NCBI GenBank assembly: GCA_037447655.1
Contig: JBBHKE010003285.1
Location: 21,714-57,518, forward strand
DNA: 35,805 nt
Direction of reading: 5' to 3'
Source of the DNA: Zygnema cylindricum
Taxonomy: Eukaryota > Streptophyta > Zygnematophyceae > Zygnematales > Zygnemataceae
The notes beneath the pieces are model-generated. The model saw only the letters and a program-made list of their open reading frames with translations. It was not told the DNA's origin and did not search any database. Shown one piece after another: positions 32,501 to 35,805 of this stretch; the first letter of the stretch is position 1; the number at the start of each line of letters is the position of its first letter. A program made the translations under genes and the position numbers.

Positions 32501-35129
32501 TTTATACTTAGTTTGTTTCTTTGTCTTTTGTGGAGACCTGCAGTCCTTTGCCAGTTGGCGCCTGGGCTTTTATTGGACTGACAACAGCAGTTTTGACAAG
32601 GACATTGACTTTTGCCCAAGCTTTTAGGTGAGCTTTTCCAAAATAATTTTCAAGGTTTTGTCGGTTTTACTTAACATTTATTTCTGTCTTTCTTGAAAAC
32701 TTTTACAATGGATCGACGTCTGTAGTTCTTTTTTAAAACTTACACTTATTTTTGCTTTTGGCAGTGCTTTTACAAGCGACGTTATATGGCTTATTGTCAT
32801 CTCCTTTTTCTTTGCCCGAGGCTTTGTTAAAACAGGATTGGGTGATCGCGTTGCAACTTATTTTGTTACGTGGCTCGGAAAAAGCACTTTGGGTCTAAGT
32901 TATGGCCTTACTGGTAAGCATATTTTTGGCTCGGTGTTGACTGCATATATTTGTTTTGAGAAGACAGTGTATCTCTTAAAAAGTGTACAATGTATCGCAA
33001 GTCTTTAGGTTTCTTGTACTTACCTTACATTCGATTAATTGTTGACATGAAAACTTGTGATTCTGTCATCGTAAACGTGTTACATTTGTTCCTGGATAGA
33101 GTTCATGTTTCTAAGATGTAAATAACCGTGCAAATTGAGTACAAAAATGGAGATGGTCAAGCAAATTGAAAGATTGAAAACCACTTCCAGATTAAGAAAG
33201 TCTATTGCTAAAACCATGTTATCAAGTCATAGAAATGTCACAAATGTTGTTTAAACAAACACAACCCACGAAGCTACTATTTGTTTTTTTGTTGAATTGT
33301 CTAATTTGCCATCATCTGTTCTCCCATCTGGCTTCTTGTGATAGTTTTTTCGTACCACTCTGTAAATTTCAATCTCTTTTCTTACACTTTCCTGCCTTTC
33401 TCCCATTGGCGTGCTTTGTTTCTGTAGTACATAATGTATGTCATGCTTTCTCCTTCCTCACGCTTTTTGTGAATTCTTCCCATTGACTGAACACCCAACA
33501 TTTGTCACTCTTTCTCCTTCCTTTCACTTTTTTATGATTTCTTCCCATTGGCTTGCTTTCTGTAATACCTAACATATGTCACCTTTTCTCCGTCCTCTCA
33601 CTCGTTTGTGATTCTTCCTATTGCCTTGCTTTCTGCAACACCCAGATTATTTCACTCTTTCCCCTTCATCTTACTCTTTTTTCTGGATTATTCGCATTTG
33701 CTTTGCAGTTGCGATAGCTTTTTATACCATCCTGTAACTGCTGATTTCTCTCCTTCCTTTCTCCTTTCTTTCTCCTTTCTTTCTCCTTTCTTTCTCTTTT
33801 CTTTCTTTTGAATTCTCAATTGCAATGTTCTTTCTGTAACATACCTTCTGAACTTGACCCATTAAATCGTCAACCTTTTCCCTTGCTCTCACTCTTTTTC
33901 GGATTTTTCCTCCTTTCTCTCACTCTTCCTCTAAATTTGTCCCATCGAATCTCAATCTTCTTCCTTCTTCTCGCTCTTTTTCTGGATTCTTCCCATTTTA
34001 TGTCAATCTTTGTCCCCCTCTTCTCACGCGTTTTCTCGATTCTTCCCATCGAATGTCAACCTTTCTTCTTCCTCTCACTTCACTACTAAATTTGTCTCAT
34101 TAAATGTCAATCTTTCTCCTCCTTCTCACCCTTTCTTTGTCTTTTTCCTTTATGTTTTGCAGTGGCTGAGGCCATTATTGCTCCTGCCATGCCCAGTACC
34201 ACAGCTCGGGCTGGAGGAGTGTTCCTTCCAATTATTCAATCCTTAGCTTTGGCAGGAGGAAGCAAACCAAATGACCCCTCCTCTAAGAAACTAGGAGCCT
34301 ACCTTGTTATGAGTCAGTTTCAGGTCGATCTTTCGTTTCCATGGAGTCAAGTTTTTATAGAGTCAAGTCAATACTTTATTCCATGGAGTCAGGTTTTAAT
34401 GGAGAAATTAATGGTTTTATTCCATGGTTTAAAGTTTTTATGGAGTCAAGTCAACACTTTATTTCATGAGTCAAGTTTTCATAAAGTCAAGTCAGTACTT
34501 TATTTCATGGAGTCAAGTCTTGTTGTGGTCAACTAAATTAAGAAACCGGATTTAATTGTAAAGGAATTATTAATATTAAAGCAAAATTAATGTCAGTTGT
34601 GCTTATTTAGAGGAGGAGAGCCGGTTTCAGCCTTCTCCTTTAAATACTCCTAATAACACTATTCCGTGTTTTTTAACCAAAACAACTTGCGTTCGATTAC
34701 GTCGTATCACCACTAATACGGATGAACACTGCACTATTTCCGCAGCTTTGTCGCCTTTCCTTTTTCGTTTCTAATTTCCTCTTTGTTTTTTTTCGTCTTT
34801 TTTTTTCCTTTCCAGTGTGCAGGAAATTCCAGTGCTCTTTTCCTCACTGCTGCTGCCCAAAACTTACTCTGTCTGAAACTGGCAGAAGAATTGGGAGTAA
34901 AAATTTTAAGTCCTTGGTTGACTTGGTTTAAACTCGCATATTTTCCGGCTTTTGCCGCACTATTAGCGACTCCTCTCCTTTTATATAACATTTTCCCTCC
35001 GGAAATAAAAAACACTCCAGAAGCTCCCGGTATTGCGAAGGAGAGACTGGTGGCTATGGGACCTGTGACCTCGAATGAATGGGTTATGCTGGGAACTATG
35101 TTGGTGGCCGTATCTTTGTGGATATTTGG
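29503..35129 (+). CDS. DIT1: Chloroplast 2-oxoglutarate/malate translocator DiT1 (3' part beyond window)
   Basis: Inner-envelope antiporter of the DASS family that imports 2-oxoglutarate into plastids in exchange for malate, feeding GS/GOGAT ammonia assimilation. Visible exons: 29503-29977, 30807-30882, 32544-32627, 32765-32913, 34163-34323, 34816-35129; phases agree, 419 residues so far. Residues 1 to about 110 are a Ser/Thr/Pro-rich transit peptide ([13 protein letters not shown]...). The membrane domain follows: [32 protein letters not shown], then [19 protein letters not shown] (about 228-246) and the DASS signature region [19 protein letters not shown] (268-286), and [16 protein letters not shown]. 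The last exon ends in phase 2 after SLWIFG, at a GTAAGA donor. The start ATG is preceded by a pyrimidine-rich leader, and the codon just upstream is not conserved. Roughly 140 further C-terminal residues should lie past the right edge. The transit peptide is predicted by composition only. Confidence 0.97.
29961..30365 (+). repeat. ~120-145-bp tandem array spanning the exon 1/intron 1 junction of DiT1
   Basis: Three units start at about 29961, 30106 and 30228. Shared parts are ATATGKGGTTTTCTAC, CAGTTTCTTTCTCTTTTCAC, TTTTTCAAAATYT and AAGCAATGTTTT. The first unit includes the last ~15 coding bases of exon 1 and the donor (CTAC|GTCAG). In unit 2 the equivalent reads CTACTCAG, and in unit 3 TTACAACG, so those donors are dead. 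Confidence 0.85.
30920..31290 (+). repeat. (TTCACTTTTATT)n array in DiT1 intron 2
   Basis: About 30 imperfect copies of a 12-bp unit TTCACTTTTATT with variants such as TTCACTTGTATT. It occupies about 370 bp of the 1661-bp intron 2. Apparent open frames through it are repeat artefacts. Confidence 0.95.
31545..31960. repeat. GA-rich array with three copies of an ACCAATACCTGGAYGCCAG motif
   Basis: Begins with (GGGAGA)n (31551-31600), then ~120-bp units, each a GA-rich block followed by a motif containing AACCAATACCYGGAYGC (starting about 31685, 31807 and 31927). The motif has a small palindrome, ATGCC...GGCAT, in copy 1. It lies in DiT1 intron 2 and has the same architecture (purine block plus GC motif) as the array at 3693-4704. 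Confidence 0.9.
32243..32286. repeat. GGGA/GA purine tract in DiT1 intron 2
   Basis: Short run of GAGGGAGG, GGGAGAGA type. Minor purine microsatellite. Confidence 0.8.
33290..34150 (+). repeat. Pyrimidine-rich 55-80-bp tandem arrays in DiT1 intron 4
   Basis: Two related families. About 33410-33690 has units with CTTTCTGTAATACCYAACAT, CACTCTTTCTCCTTCCT and GATTCTTCCCATTG. About 33840-34130 has ~55-60-bp units with CCCATCGAATGTCAATCTT, CTTCCTCTCACTC and CTGGATTCTTCC. Between them is a (CTTTCTCCTTT)n patch at 33755-33800. They fill most of the 1249-bp intron; the true acceptor (TATGTTTTGCAG) follows directly. Confidence 0.9.
34305..34530 (+). repeat. GGAGTCAAGTTTT tandem array in DiT1 intron 5
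   Basis: Degenerate units of about 60-65 bp share CATGGAGTCAAGTTTTTATR and CAAGTCAATACTTTATTYC, repeated between 34337 and 34527. The end of exon 5 (TTATGAGTCAGTTTCAG) resembles the repeat copy TTCATGAGTCAAGTTTTCA near 34464, which suggests the unit may derive from the exon-intron junction. Confidence 0.85.
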
Positions 35130-35600
35130 GTAAGAGAGGTTTTTTAAGAGGTTTTTTGGGAAGGTTTTTGAAAGGTTTTTTGAGAGGTTTTCTAAGAGTC
35201 TGGGAATTTGGGGATCTTTCATTTTTCTCTCTCCTTACTTTACTTTTTTGTGGATTTTTGGCTAAGTGAGTTGTTGAGAATCTTTGAGGGTCTGAATTTT
35301 GGGGTTTTCTTCTGCACACTTAATGTTCGTACTTTTTTGGTTGGTAAGAGAGATTCTTTAGAGTCTGCAATTTTCGATTTTCCTTTCTCTTCTTTCTCTA
35401 TGTTTTTACTAAATGGGTAAGAAATTATTTTGAGAGTCTGGGATTTTCCCTCCTCTCCTTACTTGATCTTTATATATTTGGTTAAAAGATTTTTTGAGAG
35501 TCTGAGATATTCCTTTCACCTGACTGACTGATTTTCCTTTCTCTTTTGTTATGCTGTAAGGGAAGGTGGTTTTTGTTTTTTTATTTGAGGTCTTTGACTT
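35112..35600 (+). repeat. Tandem units spanning the exon 6/intron 6 junction of DiT1
   Basis: Unit starts at about 35114, 35244, 35330, 35403 and 35469 share TTTGTGGATWTTTGG, GTAAGAGA, TTTTTTGAGAGTCTGGGAWT and a TTTCC/CTCTCC tail. The first unit includes coding bases of exon 6 and its donor. Units 3 and 4 keep intact GTAAGA, unit 2 reads CTAAGT and unit 5 GTTAAA. Confidence 0.85.
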
Positions 35601-35727
35601 GGAGTTAAATGGGTTTATGAAAAATAAAGTTACCTTATTTTAGTGTATCAAAAGGTTGGAGGTTTATGTGTGTCTATGTGTCAAACACAAATGCTGATGG
35701 AGTTCACGTAAACATCAAGAATTTTGA

Positions 35728-35730
<3 letters not shown>

Positions 35731-35805
<75 letters not shown>
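35731..35805. repeat. (CT)n microsatellite at right window edge
   Basis: Uninterrupted CT dinucleotides for at least 75 bp, reaching the last base. It lies in DiT1 intron 6, since no acceptor and exon were seen between 35130 and here. It may explain why the sequence ends at this point. Confidence 0.97.

Overview
The window is nuclear DNA of a photosynthetic streptophyte, either a charophyte-grade alga or an early-diverging land plant. The evidence is intron-rich genes with GT..AG introns, a chloroplast-targeted dicarboxylate translocator of the DiT1 type, a plant-style protein with tandem malectin domains, and a plant-type glycine-rich RNA-binding protein exon. I cannot name the species. The sequence is AT-rich, full of diverged tandem repeats and small inverted-repeat transposons, and has one 10-N assembly gap at 10768-10777. 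Nothing bacterial, viral or CRISPR-like was seen.

Layout. (1) 1-2873, minus: 5' part of a secreted or receptor-type protein with a signal peptide and two malectin-type domains; it runs off the left edge. (2) About 2900-12900 is gene-poor: a GC-rich patch, a purine-rich satellite, three copies of a GC-rich hairpin motif, a decayed ORF with a 20-residue coding repeat (5268-6622), several duplications, and a transposon cluster in which a hAT-type MITE (9385-9842) sits inside a longer inverted-repeat element. Next to the gap lies a lone first exon (11630-11743, minus) of an RRM protein. A second hAT-type MITE (11982-12337) with a perfect 8-bp target duplication lies between that exon and the next gene. 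(3) 12909-20921, plus: complete eIF3a gene, 13 exons, 1042 residues; its largest intron holds a 501-bp TA-flanked MITE. (4) 22929-26480, minus: MND1, the meiotic recombination factor, 8 exons, about 208 residues, convergent with eIF3a. It has two one-base lesions that break the reading frame as given. (5) 26500-29500: diverged repeats, a long GA/AT microsatellite and no clear gene. (6) 29503 to beyond the right edge, plus: DiT1, 6 exons visible (419 residues), divergent from MND1.

The genes do not form a pathway: they serve cytosolic translation initiation, meiotic recombination, plastid carbon/nitrogen exchange and cell-surface sensing. I found no convincing new biochemical system. The most unusual structural signal is in DiT1. 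At least two, probably three, of its introns contain tandem arrays whose repeat unit reaches across the 5' splice junction into the upstream exon, leaving degenerate or intact decoy splice donors along the intron. All exon boundaries were inferred by reading frame, splice consensus and family conservation, without transcripts.
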